A stretch of DNA of 64,000 bases from Methyloferula stellata AR4 (GTDB lineage: Bacteria; Pseudomonadota; Alphaproteobacteria; Rhizobiales; Beijerinckiaceae): contig NZ_ARWA01000001.1 of NCBI RefSeq assembly GCF_000385335.1, positions 1,318,001 to 1,382,000 on the forward strand, read 5' to 3'. Positions within the stretch are counted from its first letter, which is position 1, and every line of letters starts with the position of its first letter. Both the position numbers and the translations under genes were made by a program. This document shows, piece by piece, positions 54,690 through 64,000 of the stretch. Below the pieces are notes generated by a model that did no database searches, was not told where the DNA came from, and saw only the letters and a list, made by a program, of their open reading frames with translations.

Positions 54690-57014
54690 ATGACGGAGCA
54701 TGATCGTTCGGCGCTCGCGCTCAGCCGGTTGCGCTCGGCTGTTTTTCCGCATGCGGCCACGATCAGCGGTTTCGTCTTCGATCCCGAATGGGAGAACACC
54801 TGCTTTGCGGTTGAACTGCGCCTGAACGGATGGCATGCGCAATTGTGCAGGGCCGAGCTTTTCAGCCAGCAGCTTGCAGAGACCGGCGTATCGAATGCCT
54901 TTCATGGGTTTTTGTTCTGCCTTCCGGAGGGGCTGTGCCTGGCGGAGACGATGGCGCAAATCCGGATTGCGAATACCGACATCGTTTTGGATCAGTTCGG
55001 GCTCGATCGGCTTTCCGATGAGGAGGCTGGCGAAGCGCTGGGCCCGGGCGAGATCAAATGGCAGGGCGGCCTCCGGTTCAGCGGTTGGCTGGCACCAAGG
55101 AGCGACATTCCTTCGAGCATTCGCGGCCTCATCGATGAAGTGATCGTCATCGACATCATGGCCTCCGGATGGGCGGTGCAGGACTATGGCCCGACTGGGC
55201 AATCCGTTCCCACCTTCGATTTTCATCTTCCCCTGCATTTTGCCGACGGGCATGTGCGGCGGCTTCAAGTCGTCAACGCATGCGGGGAACCTTTGAGAGG
55301 TTCGCCAGTGCCGTTCGTCGCATTTCCCGACGGGCTTGAACGATTCCTTGAAGCCCATGCGGAGACGGCGCCCGACGCGCTCCGCGGGCGGTTGGCGGAG
55401 GCTCTGAGTCCCCAGTCCATGCCGTTTGCCTGGCTCGACGTTTGGCGGAAGCGTTTCCCGCTTGCGTCCGATGTTGACGTTGCTTCGCCCATTGCCGTGA
55501 TCCTCATGGGGGAGTTCGACGTCGAGGCCAGTCTGGCGAGCCTTGAGCGCTGTCTTGGAGATTGGATCGCCGCGAATATTACGTCTTCCGACGGCGAAGG
55601 ACTATTCCACCAAGATCAGCTCTTGGAGTTCTTGTCGAACGAAGGTGCGAGTTGCGAGCACATCATCTTCGCGCGGGCCGGAAGTATATTCGAGAGCGAA
55701 GCGCTTCAAACGCTGGCACTCGCGCTTGAGCAATTTCCACGAGCAAGCCTCGCCTATGGCGATGTTGTTGTGATCGATTCGCGGGGCGTGCGTCATCCTC
55801 TCGCTCTGCCCGCTTTCGACTACGAGCGTCTGCTTGAGCAGGGCTATGCGATCTATCTTTTCGCCATGCGACGCGGCGACGTGATCGCAGCCTTGTCGGC
55901 GGGGCAGGGAAACCTCTTCCATCTGTTGCTGGATAGTTGCCCCGATGAAAACGCTTCCGATCGGAAAATGCCAATCCATTTTCCCGGATTCCTGGCGGAA
56001 TGTCCGAGCTTCGATGCGGATAAATTGAGCGGTGCTCTCCTTTCGGCGGCGAAAGACCATCTCGAACAAAAGGGAACCGAGGCACGTGTCGAAGCTGCGA
56101 GTGGCTGGATTCTTCCGAGCATACACATCTCGCGTTCGTCATCGCGCCAGCGTTTGAGCGTGCTCGTCTGCTGCCGCGACCGCGCTGAGTCTCTGCGCGC
56201 CTGCCTTGAGTCCCTGTGGACACAGGATACGCAACATGAGTTGGAATTGATCATACTCGAGGGTGCATCATCCAAGCTTGGCGGTCTGGACTATTTGAAC
56301 GAAATCGAAGGGCACCCCGCGAAATTTATAGGCTTCAAACCCTCTGCTTCGTTGATGTCGATGTTTCACGAGGGAGCTGCCGCCGCAAGCGGAGATTACC
56401 TGCTCTTCCTCGATCATCAGGTTGAACTTGGCGATCACGGCACAATCGATGAACTTATGTCACGCCAGGCGCGGCCGGACGTCGGAGCCGTCGGCCCTTG
56501 CCTCACTTGGCCTGGTGGAACTGTCCGTGACGTTGGCGCTGTATTGGGGCCGAATTTCAGTCTCGCGCCAAGCGGTGCCGGTTATGCGGCGCAGGCCTTT
56601 GGTTTTGCCGACATGCTCGCGGCCGCGCGCGAATGCTCCGCGCTTTCGGCCGTGCCGTTTCTGACACGCCGTGATCATTATCTCCAGGCGGGCGGTCTCG
56701 ATCATAAGACGTTTCCTCATGTCTTCGCCGTTGCGGATTATTGTCTCAGACAGGATCAGCTTGGACGCCGAACGGTGGTAACACCGCGCGTGAAGGCGGT
56801 TTCACATGGAATAGCCAAGACCGATTGTCTTGAGAGCACTGAAGCACACGCGAATTTCACGCGAGAGCTTGCCGCATTCCGTCATCGCTGGGGCCACGAT
56901 CTGATGCGCGATCCCTATTACAATCCGTGCCTATCGCTCGATGTGCCGTTTTCGGGTCTGGCTTGGCCTCCGCGGAATAGAGAGGCGCGTTTTCGAGATG
57001 AGATCCTGCGTTGA
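54690..57014 (+). CDS. Large GT2-type glycosyltransferase
   Basis: 774 aa from the ATG at 54690, 4 bp after the previous stop; an earlier start at 54600 would overlap it by 86 bp. Residues 1-270 are an unidentified beta-rich region (GFVFDPEWENTCFAVELRLNG). Residues 280-450 look like a degenerate GT-A domain. Residues 485-735 are a GT2 (LSVLVCCRDRAESLRACLESL; GDYLLFLDHQVELGDHG; VADYCLRQDQLGRRTVVTP) ending RDPYYNPCLS, a tail common in capsule and O-antigen GTs. Confidence 0.87.
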   Translation: MTEHDRSALALSRLRSAVFPHAATISGFVFDPEWENTCFAVELRLNGWHAQLCRAELFSQQLAETGVSNAFHGFLFCLPEGLCLAETMAQIRIANTDIVLDQFGLDRLSDEEAGEALGPGEIKWQGGLRFSGWLAPRSDIPSSIRGLIDEVIVIDIMASGWAVQDYGPTGQSVPTFDFHLPLHFADGHVRRLQVVNACGEPLRGSPVPFVAFPDGLERFLEAHAETAPDALRGRLAEALSPQSMPFAWLDVWRKRFPLASDVDVASPIAVILMGEFDVEASLASLERCLGDWIAANITSSDGEGLFHQDQLLEFLSNEGASCEHIIFARAGSIFESEALQTLALALEQFPRASLAYGDVVVIDSRGVRHPLALPAFDYERLLEQGYAIYLFAMRRGDVIAALSAGQGNLFHLLLDSCPDENASDRKMPIHFPGFLAECPSFDADKLSGALLSAAKDHLEQKGTEARVEAASGWILPSIHISRSSSRQRLSVLVCCRDRAESLRACLESLWTQDTQHELELIILEGASSKLGGLDYLNEIEGHPAKFIGFKPSASLMSMFHEGAAAASGDYLLFLDHQVELGDHGTIDELMSRQARPDVGAVGPCLTWPGGTVRDVGAVLGPNFSLAPSGAGYAAQAFGFADMLAAARECSALSAVPFLTRRDHYLQAGGLDHKTFPHVFAVADYCLRQDQLGRRTVVTPRVKAVSHGIAKTDCLESTEAHANFTRELAAFRHRWGHDLMRDPYYNPCLSLDVPFSGLAWPPRNREARFRDEILR

Positions 57015-57098
57015 AAAGGCGATCGCGACAGAAGCGAATTCTTGAAATGTTTTGGCGGCGGCTTTCAACCGAGCCAATGGCAATAGGATATTGGCCAC

Positions 57099-57728
57099 AT
57101 GCACGGTAGGCATCCGCTTCGACGAGTCCTGAACACCGGGTCCGGCCCCTCTGTTCCAAATAAATTGCATCCCGCGTTCGATCGCGCGTATTGGGATGAG
57201 GTCCGCCTCGATATCGACCCAGGTGTCAATCCAGATGTCCTCGCAAACATTAAAAACATGCGAGACAAGATCCCGGATGGAAGCTTCGATGCCATATGGT
57301 CGTCGCATAATATCGAGCATCTTCATTTTCACGAGGTGATCCCTGCCTTGCGGGACTTCCGCCGGATTCTCAAGCCGCAAGGCTTCGTTCTATTGACTTG
57401 TCCGGATCTCGAAGCCGTTTGCCAGCTTCTGCTGGAGCAAGGGCCGCATGCGGATATTTACATGTCGCCGGCCGGCCCGATCAAAGTCGCGGATATGCTT
57501 TTTGGTCACGCGGCTTCGATCGCCGTCGGCAATACATTCATGTGCCATAACAGCGGATTCACGGCTCAATCGCTGGCCAATGCTGCCATAGAGGCCGGAT
57601 TTTTAGAGGTGCGGATGGGAAAAGGAAGAATGTATGACCTGTGGGCTTTGATGAGCCTGCCGCAAACAGACCTCGACGCCGTTAAATCCTGGCTTGTGAA
57701 TACGCCCGAGCGCGTGCTCATGGCGTGA
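57099..57728 (+). CDS. Class I SAM methyltransferase
   Basis: 209 aa, Methyltransf_11 type. RVLNTGSGPSVPNKLH is motif I, VRLDIDPGVNPDVLANI is motif II, FDAIWSSHNIEHLHFHEVIP is the signature and ILKPQGFVLLTCPDLEAV is motif IV. It probably modifies a sugar. It sits 85 bp after the large GT and 23 bp before the GT4 at 57751. Confidence 0.9.
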   Translation: MHGRHPLRRVLNTGSGPSVPNKLHPAFDRAYWDEVRLDIDPGVNPDVLANIKNMRDKIPDGSFDAIWSSHNIEHLHFHEVIPALRDFRRILKPQGFVLLTCPDLEAVCQLLLEQGPHADIYMSPAGPIKVADMLFGHAASIAVGNTFMCHNSGFTAQSLANAAIEAGFLEVRMGKGRMYDLWALMSLPQTDLDAVKSWLVNTPERVLMA

Positions 57729-57750
57729 CGACGGAATCCAACGGTCGAAG

Positions 57751-58968
57751 ATGAACATTCTTTTCGTTCATAATAATTTCCCGGCACAATATAAACATCT
57801 GGTGGAGGCGCTTGCGAAAGAGCCCGACTGCAAGATCGCGGCGATCGGTGCGCGGACGGCACAGCCCATGCCCGGCGTCGATCTCCATCGCTACGATCTC
57901 GAAAAGCAAGACGTGGTGCTGACGCATCCTTTCGCGCGGCGGTTCGATCTCGAATGCCGGCGCGCCGAACAGGTTCTCTATACGGCGTCCTTCCTCGCAG
58001 GAACCGGATTTCGGCCCGATATCATCGTCGTTCACAGCGGGTGGGGTGAAAATCTGCCGTTGCGTGCCATTTTCCCAAAGGCGCGCATCATCAGCTATTG
58101 CGAGTTTTATTATCGTCCGCATGGACAGGACGTCAATTTCGATCCCGAATTCCCGGAGCTGAGCGCAGACGGCCTCGTCGCTCTCGCGGCGAAGAACGCC
58201 AATGGTCTCCTCGCTCTTATCGATTGCGATCATGGTCTGACGCCGACGGTTTGGCAGCAATCGACATATCCAAAGGAGCTTCAGTCCAAAATCTCAATCG
58301 TGCATGAAGGCGTCGATGTCGATCTCGTGCGCGCCGACTCGAATGCCGAACTCAAGCTTCCCCTTGGCCGGGTTCTTCGGGCGGGCGACGAGATCGTCAC
58401 CTTTGTCTCGCGCAATCTCGAGCCGTTGCGCGGCTATCACATATTCATGCGAGCAATCCCGCGCATTTTGCGGGAGCGGCCTAATGCCCATGTCGTGATC
58501 GTCGGCGGGGATCAAGTTTCTTATGGAGCGCTGCCGCCGCCCGGCACGACATGGAAGGCGCTTTATTTCAACGAAATCGCCGGGCAGATCGATCGAAGGC
58601 GAATCCATTTTCTAGGTCACACGTCCTATCAGACCTACCTGAAGGTGCTTCAGATCTCTACCGCGCATGTCTATCTGACCTATCCCTTCGTCTTGTCCTG
58701 GTCTCTCGTCGAGGCGATGAGCGCGGAGTGCAATATCGTCGCCTCGGATACCGCGCCGGTTCGCGAACTGCTCGACAATGACAGCGCGTCCATCGTTTCG
58801 TTTTTCGATCATGCCGCGCTTGCTGCTCAAGTCGTTGAGATTCTACGCGATCCGAAACCGTTTCGCGCGCGGGCCCAACAGGCCCGGGCGAAAGTCGTCG
58901 CCGCTTATGATGCCAAGCGGATCTGCGTGCCGAAGTTGAGAGCTTTCTTGACCGCAAGTCAGGCTTGA
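57751..58968 (+). CDS. GT4-family glycosyltransferase
   Basis: 405 aa, GT-B fold. The N-terminal domain begins MNILFVHNNFPAQYKHLVEA (typical of the Glyco_trans_4_3 group) with VHSGWGENLPLRAIFPKA. The C-terminal GT1-type domain has FVSRNLEPLRGYHIFMRAI and the sugar-nucleotide contact YPFVLSWSLVEAMSAEC (E-x7-E region). It is probably a cytosolic transferase of the surface polymer. It ends tail-to-tail over the next gene by 10 bp. Confidence 0.92.
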   Translation: MNILFVHNNFPAQYKHLVEALAKEPDCKIAAIGARTAQPMPGVDLHRYDLEKQDVVLTHPFARRFDLECRRAEQVLYTASFLAGTGFRPDIIVVHSGWGENLPLRAIFPKARIISYCEFYYRPHGQDVNFDPEFPELSADGLVALAAKNANGLLALIDCDHGLTPTVWQQSTYPKELQSKISIVHEGVDVDLVRADSNAELKLPLGRVLRAGDEIVTFVSRNLEPLRGYHIFMRAIPRILRERPNAHVVIVGGDQVSYGALPPPGTTWKALYFNEIAGQIDRRRIHFLGHTSYQTYLKVLQISTAHVYLTYPFVLSWSLVEAMSAECNIVASDTAPVRELLDNDSASIVSFFDHAALAAQVVEILRDPKPFRARAQQARAKVVAAYDAKRICVPKLRAFLTASQA

Positions 58969-60272
58969 CGTTTGAGCGGCGGCAGGGGCGGTATTTTCGG
59001 CCGGCGCATCTCCTGCCAAATCGAGATATGCGCGTTCAACATGTCGACATGGGTCCATGGCCGTTCGCAACCCGTATGCGCGGCTTCCCATCGCTCTTCA
59101 TTTCCGATCAGATCGCTGAGCCGATCCGCTAGCGATCTTGGATCGCGGGGCGAAAACGTATAGCCGTTCACATCGTCCTTGACCCGCTCGGCCAGACCGC
59201 CGATCGCCGCCGCGATGACAGGCCGCCCAAACATCCACGCTTCCGACACGACCAGTCCGAAGACCTCCCACCAAGTCGAGGGGACCAAGACCCAATCGAT
59301 CGTGCTCATGCGCCCCGCCAGTTCATGCCGGTCATAGCGGCCGCGGTCTATGATGCGGATGCCGGTATTTTCCATCGAACTCAGGGTTTCCAAAAGCTGC
59401 TGGATCCGTTCGAGATAAGCGCCGCTCGCGAAATTTTTGCTGCTGCCGTTGATTTCGAAGATGATCCCGCCTGTCGGCACGCGCTTTTCGCGAGCAAGCA
59501 GGATCAGGGCTTCGAGGACGATATCTATCCCTTTATTGTCGATGAACTGGCCGAAAAAACCGAAGCGATTCAGCGTTTTCGAATGCGACGTGCGATTGAA
59601 GGCGCCACTCAGGTCGATTTGACCGTTCGGAATGACCACGGACTTGGAACCGGACAGTCCCCAGGACAAATAACGGTCGGACAGGAATTCCGACGGGAAG
59701 ATGAAGGCGTCGCATTCATCCAACAAGGCTTGCAGCCGCTGTGTGCGCAGCGTGAAAAATTCAGGCCGCAGATGGCTGAAGCAAAGGTGACAGGCCAATG
59801 GCGTCGCCGCATGGCAAAGCTGCCGATCTTTCGTCGTCACCATCTGACCATCGGCCATGCATATGGCCAGCATCTCGTGAAAGGACAGCGATATGACCGC
59901 GTGCGGCGCGCCGAGCCGCGCGGCTCGAATACATTCGACGCCTATCCGATGATAGTGATGAAAATGGATAACGTCGGGCGAGAATTGCTCGACGAATTCC
60001 CGAAAGAACTGCACCGACCGCCAATCGCCGGTCGAAAGATGCGGGAACTCGTAGAACTGAGGGAAAAACAAATATTGATTGGATTGTCCGTGAAACGGAA
60101 CAATCGGTGCGCCAGGTTTGCCGAATGCGTCTTCGTGTCCGATTTCGAGAGCGCTGATGAGCACGGCCTCGTGGCCTTGGTCGATGCTGGCCTGGAAGAG
60201 TTCAAATGCGACCTGTTGCGCGCCGCCCGGCGTTATTGCGGGATGGAGATAACTCACGTGCAAGATGCGCAT
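58959..60272 (-). CDS. GT4-family glycosyltransferase
   Basis: 437 aa, GT-B fold. MRILHVSYLHPAITPGGAQQ with VIHFHHYHRIGVECIRAA forms the donor-side N-domain. LNRFGFFGQFIDNKGIDIVL, VPSTWWEVFGLVVSEAWMFG and RPVIAAAIGGLAERVKDDVN are the C-domain signatures, the EVFGLVVSEA stretch being the E-x7-E retaining motif. A Cys-rich insertion (CHAATPLACHLC, about 150-165) resembles a zinc site. It is the last gene of the glycan locus, convergent with the preceding GT4. Confidence 0.92.
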   Translation of the reverse strand: MRILHVSYLHPAITPGGAQQVAFELFQASIDQGHEAVLISALEIGHEDAFGKPGAPIVPFHGQSNQYLFFPQFYEFPHLSTGDWRSVQFFREFVEQFSPDVIHFHHYHRIGVECIRAARLGAPHAVISLSFHEMLAICMADGQMVTTKDRQLCHAATPLACHLCFSHLRPEFFTLRTQRLQALLDECDAFIFPSEFLSDRYLSWGLSGSKSVVIPNGQIDLSGAFNRTSHSKTLNRFGFFGQFIDNKGIDIVLEALILLAREKRVPTGGIIFEINGSSKNFASGAYLERIQQLLETLSSMENTGIRIIDRGRYDRHELAGRMSTIDWVLVPSTWWEVFGLVVSEAWMFGRPVIAAAIGGLAERVKDDVNGYTFSPRDPRSLADRLSDLIGNEERWEAAHTGCERPWTHVDMLNAHISIWQEMRRPKIPPLPPLKRQA

Positions 60273-60468
60273 TGAGGCGTGATCTCGACAAGGTTGGCGC
60301 CTCTGCTTTTAGACAGCTCAGCGTGGCTCTGCAATGCGCCGGCCGGCGCAGTTAGCAGCTTCCACGGACCCGCACGGTATTCCGATCATCACTGTTAAGG
60401 ACAGCGCTTGGAAGCCTATGATTTTGGGCAATTGCCTGCCGGCTACGCTACAGGCGGCTGGAGAAGGC

Positions 60469-60675
60469 TCACTGCGTTGCTGAAAGCTTTTCCGGCCCAA
60501 GCCGTGCAATCAGCCGGTCGCGGTCCCAAAGCTCTATGCCGAACGCGTCTATTTTGGTTTGCGCTCTCGTCAAAGCATCGAGGTCGTCTTCCGCTTCCAG
60601 GATCTCCGATCCTGTGATGCGCCCCTCGATATCAAGACGAAAGACTCGATAGATAGAAGGATTGGGCTCAGCCAT
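60469..60675 (-). CDS. Small conserved alphaproteobacterial protein
   Basis: 68 aa. YRVFRLDIEGRITGSEILEA with DDLDALTRAQTKI and the end IELWDRDRLIARLGPE match a family of short proteins frequent in rhizobia and relatives. It probably forms a small beta-alpha-beta fold. No function is known to me. It stands alone between the GT4 gene and a long spacer. Confidence 0.65.
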   Translation of the reverse strand: MAEPNPSIYRVFRLDIEGRITGSEILEAEDDLDALTRAQTKIDAFGIELWDRDRLIARLGPEKLSATQ

Positions 60676-61420
60676 GCTGCTCTGCCGATCTTCAAGCGTG
60701 ATTCGACGAACCTAAAAGATTGGCGATCCGCGCCAAGCGCGCTGTGCGAAATCGCACATTCCAATCCGGCCTCTACAGCCGCGCCGACGTAAGGCGCAAA
60801 AAGCCCCGCTAGCGCAGCCAGCGGGGCCAGTAGTCGTGACGATCTGGGGGATCGACGGCCGTTCGATAGCGCAGCGGCGGGATCGGCTCAATTCATAGTT
60901 TTGTGTCATCCGTGACGGTTCGATGAAAGCCTCATCGAGCGAAGCATAGGCTTGACGCTCCGTTGCGGGCCCAGCCTCTCACCCATCGAATAGATTGATG
61001 AAAGCTCCCTCCGGTCGGCAAATTTGCCTGGATTCGTTCGATGCTCTCACTGCAACTTTCAGCAACGTAAGTATTTAAATTTCAGATGAGCGCGTTCAAT
61101 CGATAGCAACGTCTGACACACCGGCAGCTTATGCAGCGCTTCTACTGGTTGAGATGAAATTTATTTCAATGGTCCGGTGACGAACCGATATGTATAGACG
61201 GCGTATAGGTTTACCGCCCTCCCAACCTTTGCCGCCCATGTCTGAAATGCCGGAGCAAACAACTCGAATTGTTCAGATGTTCACAGCACCAAATGATGGC
61301 GCCCTACTCAGCCGGGCATTCATTGGAGAGCACAACGATTTCACGATTCATGCCTCACGTTTGGGCAGAGAGTGAATTGAACCCGATCCTTTTTAAATCG
61401 CACTCGACTTTGGGATCCTA
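60676..61420. other. Long gene-poor spacer before the RND pump
   Basis: About 745 bp with no convincing gene. At 60803-60827 GCCCCGCT and AGCGGGGC pair around a 9-nt loop; on the minus strand this hairpin is followed by TTTTT, a typical intrinsic terminator, although no minus-strand gene was found upstream. An undetected small RNA between about 60,830 and 61,100 is possible. The 61190-61375 open frame has no protein-like motifs. Confidence 0.5.
60798..60827 (-). terminator. Intrinsic terminator on the minus strand
   Basis: Read on the minus strand, AGCGGGGC's complement stem (GCCCCGCT...AGCGGGGC) is followed directly by TTTTT. The stem is 8 bp of mostly GC. There is no clear gene immediately upstream on that strand. 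Confidence 0.65.
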
Positions 61421-64000
61421 ATGCAGCTGGTCCTGTTTGTGCTCAAACGACCCTATACGGTGGTCGCCGGTCTCATGCTTGTTTGCATCATGGGCATTGG
61501 CGCGGGTCTGCGCATGCCGATCGATATTTTTCCTGAAATCAACATACCGGTTGTCAGCGTCGTTTGGACCTATAGCGGCATGAGCGCGCCGGATATCCAG
61601 AACCGCATTCTAACGCTACATGAGCGTCAGCTCGCGTCGCTCGTCGATGACATCAGCCGGATCGAGGCGACGGCCTATAATGGTGTCGGCGTCGAAAAGG
61701 TCTACTTGCACGAAGGCGCCGATGTTACCCGCGCCATCACGCAATTGGCGAGCAGCGCGCTCGTCGTTTTAAAATATATGCCGCCGAATATTACGCCGCC
61801 GCTCGTCTTGCGCTATGGCGCGACGGATGTGCCGATCATTCAGCTCAGTCTTTCAAGCAGCTCTCTGCCGGACACGAAGCTGAACGATCTCGGTCAAAAC
61901 ACGATCCGCCCCAATCTCGCGGTCGTGCATGGCGCCGAGGTTCCCTATCCTTATGGCGGCAAGCCCCGCGTCATCATGGTCGATCTTGATCAGGAGGCGC
62001 TTGATTCACGCGGCCTCTCGCCATCGGATGTCGCCCAGGCCATCCAGCAGCAAAACGTCATTCTGCCGTCCGGCGACGTGAAAATCGGCGCTAAGGATTA
62101 CACGCTTGCGATGAACAATAGTCCTGACGCGATTGCTGCCATCAACCGGTTTCCGGTGAAGCAGGTCGCGGGGCGGACGGTCTTCGTCGGCGACGTGGCG
62201 CATGTTCATGACGGCTATCAGATTCAAACCAATTCGGTCGCCGTCGATGGGCGCCCCGGCGCATTGATGATGGTACGCAAGACCGGCGGCGTCTCGACGC
62301 TTGCCGTGATCGACGGCATCAAGGAGGCTATGCCGCAGATCGCCAAATTGCTGCCGCCGGGCGTGACCATCAAGCCGATTTTCGATCAATCGGTCTTCGT
62401 CAAGGCTTCGCTCGATAGCGTGCTCATGGGTGGCGCTATGGCGGCCGGACTGACCGCGCTCATGATCCTTTTGTTTTTGGGCAATTGGCGTCTGACGCTC
62501 ATCATTCTCGCGACAATTCCGCTCGCCATCATCGCGGCGGTTCTGGTGATCTATCTTGGCGGCGAGACCTTGAACACCATGACGCTTGGCGGCTTCGCGC
62601 TCGCCGTCGGCATTCTCGTCGACAATAGCACGGTCGTGATCGAGAACATCGAGCGCCACGTACATGAGGGCGATCCCTTAATCCAAGCGATCGTGACCGG
62701 CTGCAGCGAAGTCGCGGTGCCGACAGTGCTGTCGACATTGGCCATCTGCATCGTCTTCGTGCCGGTTTTCTTGCTCCAGGGCACGGCCAAATATCTTTTT
62801 TCCCCCTTGTCGCTCTCGGTCTGCGTGTCGTTGATCGCAAGCCTCGCGCTATCCTTCACGCTTGTTCCGGTGCTGTTTGCCTATCTGATGCGTGGTTCGG
62901 TTGGAGCCCATCAGCAAAGCCATCCGGCGGCGCGGGTGCGCCGGCGCATCCCCAACCCTTTCAGTCTGATTCACCGCGGGTTTGAATCAGGCTTCAACCG
63001 GTTTCGCGAGGCCTATCACAACAGCGTCGCTTTTTGCGTCGCGCGGGCCGGCGTGACGAGCCTGTTCTTTCTGCTTTTGATCGTCTGTTCCTTGATGCTT
63101 TTCCCGCAGCTCGGGAGGGATTTTTTCCCGCAGGTCGACGCAGGCCAGATGCGCCTTCACGTGCGGGCGCCGCCGGCCACGCGTATCGAAGAGACGCAGC
63201 ATTATTTCGCCGAGGTCGAAGCTGCGATCCGTCAGATCGTGGGGCAGGACCAGATCGATGTGATTCTCGACAATATCGGCCTGCCTTATAGTGGCATCAA
63301 TATCGCCTTGAGCGATTCCGCGACGGTCGGTCCGATGGACGGCGAAATCCTGATATCGCTCAAAAAAAAGCACACGCCGACTGCGGAACATGTCGCCGAT
63401 TTACGGCGCATGCTTCCGCAGCGGTTTCCCGATCTGCAATTCTTCTTTCAACCGGCCGATATCGTCAATCAGGTCCTGAATTTCGGACAGCCCGCGCCGA
63501 TCGATGTCAGAGTCTCGGGTCCTGACGCCCATGAAACCTATGCGCTGGCTCAGAAGGTCGCGCGCGATCTCAAATCGATCCCGGGAATTGTGGACTCGCA
63601 TGTGTTTCAGGTGCCCGACGCGCCGGCGCTCACGATCGATGTCGATCGTACGCTGGCCCGGGAACTCGGCTTGAGCGAAGAGCAAGTCGTCAAAAACGTG
63701 CTCGTCACCACGAATTCGAGCGGCCAGACGGTGCCGAATTTCTGGATCGATCCGAAAAACAGCGTGAGTTATCCGCTGGTCGTGCAGGTGCCGACCTATC
63801 GCATCAATTCAACGCAGGATCTGTCGAGCATCCCCGTGACGCCGGCGGCGGGAGAGGCGCCCAATCAGTTGCTGATGAATATTGCAAACTTCGGACGTAA
63901 GAACGTCCCGATTGTGACGTCTCAGCTTAATATCAGGCCCGTCTTCGACGTGAACGCCGATGTGCAGGGCCGTGATCTGGCTTCGGCGGCCGTAGAAATC
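61421..64000 (+). CDS. RND-family efflux pump, inner-membrane subunit (partial, runs off the window)
   Basis: The first 860 codons, without a stop. Signatures are MPIDIFPEINIPVVSVVWTY, LLPPGVTIKPIFDQSVFV, IPLAIIAAVLVIYLGGETLN, GILVDNSTVVIENIER in TM4 and LFPQLGRDFFPQVDAGQMRL. This is the AcrB/HAE-1 superfamily, closer to the group that is often paired with a separate MFP gene downstream. In TM4 the AcrB pair Asp407-Asp408 reads Asp-Asn, so the proton relay differs. No periplasmic adaptor gene lies upstream; it would be beyond the window. Substrate unknown. Confidence 0.94.
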   Translation, partial: MQLVLFVLKRPYTVVAGLMLVCIMGIGAGLRMPIDIFPEINIPVVSVVWTYSGMSAPDIQNRILTLHERQLASLVDDISRIEATAYNGVGVEKVYLHEGADVTRAITQLASSALVVLKYMPPNITPPLVLRYGATDVPIIQLSLSSSSLPDTKLNDLGQNTIRPNLAVVHGAEVPYPYGGKPRVIMVDLDQEALDSRGLSPSDVAQAIQQQNVILPSGDVKIGAKDYTLAMNNSPDAIAAINRFPVKQVAGRTVFVGDVAHVHDGYQIQTNSVAVDGRPGALMMVRKTGGVSTLAVIDGIKEAMPQIAKLLPPGVTIKPIFDQSVFVKASLDSVLMGGAMAAGLTALMILLFLGNWRLTLIILATIPLAIIAAVLVIYLGGETLNTMTLGGFALAVGILVDNSTVVIENIERHVHEGDPLIQAIVTGCSEVAVPTVLSTLAICIVFVPVFLLQGTAKYLFSPLSLSVCVSLIASLALSFTLVPVLFAYLMRGSVGAHQQSHPAARVRRRIPNPFSLIHRGFESGFNRFREAYHNSVAFCVARAGVTSLFFLLLIVCSLMLFPQLGRDFFPQVDAGQMRLHVRAPPATRIEETQHYFAEVEAAIRQIVGQDQIDVILDNIGLPYSGINIALSDSATVGPMDGEILISLKKKHTPTAEHVADLRRMLPQRFPDLQFFFQPADIVNQVLNFGQPAPIDVRVSGPDAHETYALAQKVARDLKSIPGIVDSHVFQVPDAPALTIDVDRTLARELGLSEEQVVKNVLVTTNSSGQTVPNFWIDPKNSVSYPLVVQVPTYRINSTQDLSSIPVTPAAGEAPNQLLMNIANFGRKNVPIVTSQLNIRPVFDVNADVQGRDLASAAVEI

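Noticed and set aside
59325-60275. 316-aa open frame on the + strand
   Set aside because: Antisense to the GT4 gene at 58959-60272, which has family motifs throughout.

Overview
The window looks like chromosome of a type II methanotroph of the Beijerinckiaceae (Methylocella/Methyloferula-like). The main evidence is a complete soluble methane monooxygenase (sMMO) cluster in the order mmoX-mmoY-mmoB-mmoZ-mmoD-mmoC-mmoR-(small orf)-mmoG, together with alphaproteobacterial-type neighbours. No particulate MMO genes, insertion sequences, rRNA or CRISPR arrays were seen. The genus is inferred from gene order and protein family, not from a search.

Layout. (1) 1-2,760: tRNA-Arg(CCG), then a decayed stretch with an SRAP/YedK pseudogene, a TetR regulator with a perfect 28-bp palindromic operator and a small membrane protein, and a beheaded di-haem cytochrome c peroxidase-like fragment. 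(2) 2,760-12,741: the sMMO operon behind a textbook sigma-54 promoter, followed by its sigma-54 activator MmoR, an unrecognised 114-aa protein and the GroEL-like MmoG. MmoG carries Asn where GroEL has catalytic Asp398. (3) 12,742-15,355: AT-rich accessory DNA. A small secreted twin-repeat protein here lies about 80 bp behind a second sequence with exact sigma-54 -24/-12 spacing; further on is an ABC-exporter remnant. (4) 15,355-24,004: metal and respiration genes. These are feoAB, a cytochrome-bd-like membrane complex with c-type haem plus a soluble cytochrome c, and a copper group (two DUF2946-like proteins, SCO1/SenC, and a YcnI-PCuAC fusion). (5) 24,463-29,190: LysR, an AhpD/CMD-like protein, an MDR oxidoreductase, a ferredoxin and an exported metallo-beta-lactamase-fold protein.

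(6) 29,761-60,272: a 30-kb surface-glycan and secretion locus. It has UDP-glucose dehydrogenase, many glycosyltransferases (including a 1,600-residue four-module enzyme and two of about 800 residues), FkbM and other methyltransferases, and a secreted polysaccharide-lyase-like protein. In its middle is a type I secretion unit (ABC exporter with a degenerate C39 domain and an HlyD-type adaptor), a Sel1-repeat protein, an unknown protein and an RTX protein with a His/Asp/Gly-rich tail. (7) 60,469-64,000: a small conserved protein, a long gene-poor spacer, and the first 860 codons of an RND efflux pump that runs off the window.

How the parts work together: sMMO oxidises methane with NADH through MmoC. 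MmoR and MmoG control and support its expression and assembly. The iron genes would supply the diiron hydroxylase. The copper genes fit a methanotroph in which copper affects physiology. The large glycan/RTX locus most likely builds a secreted matrix or surface layer.
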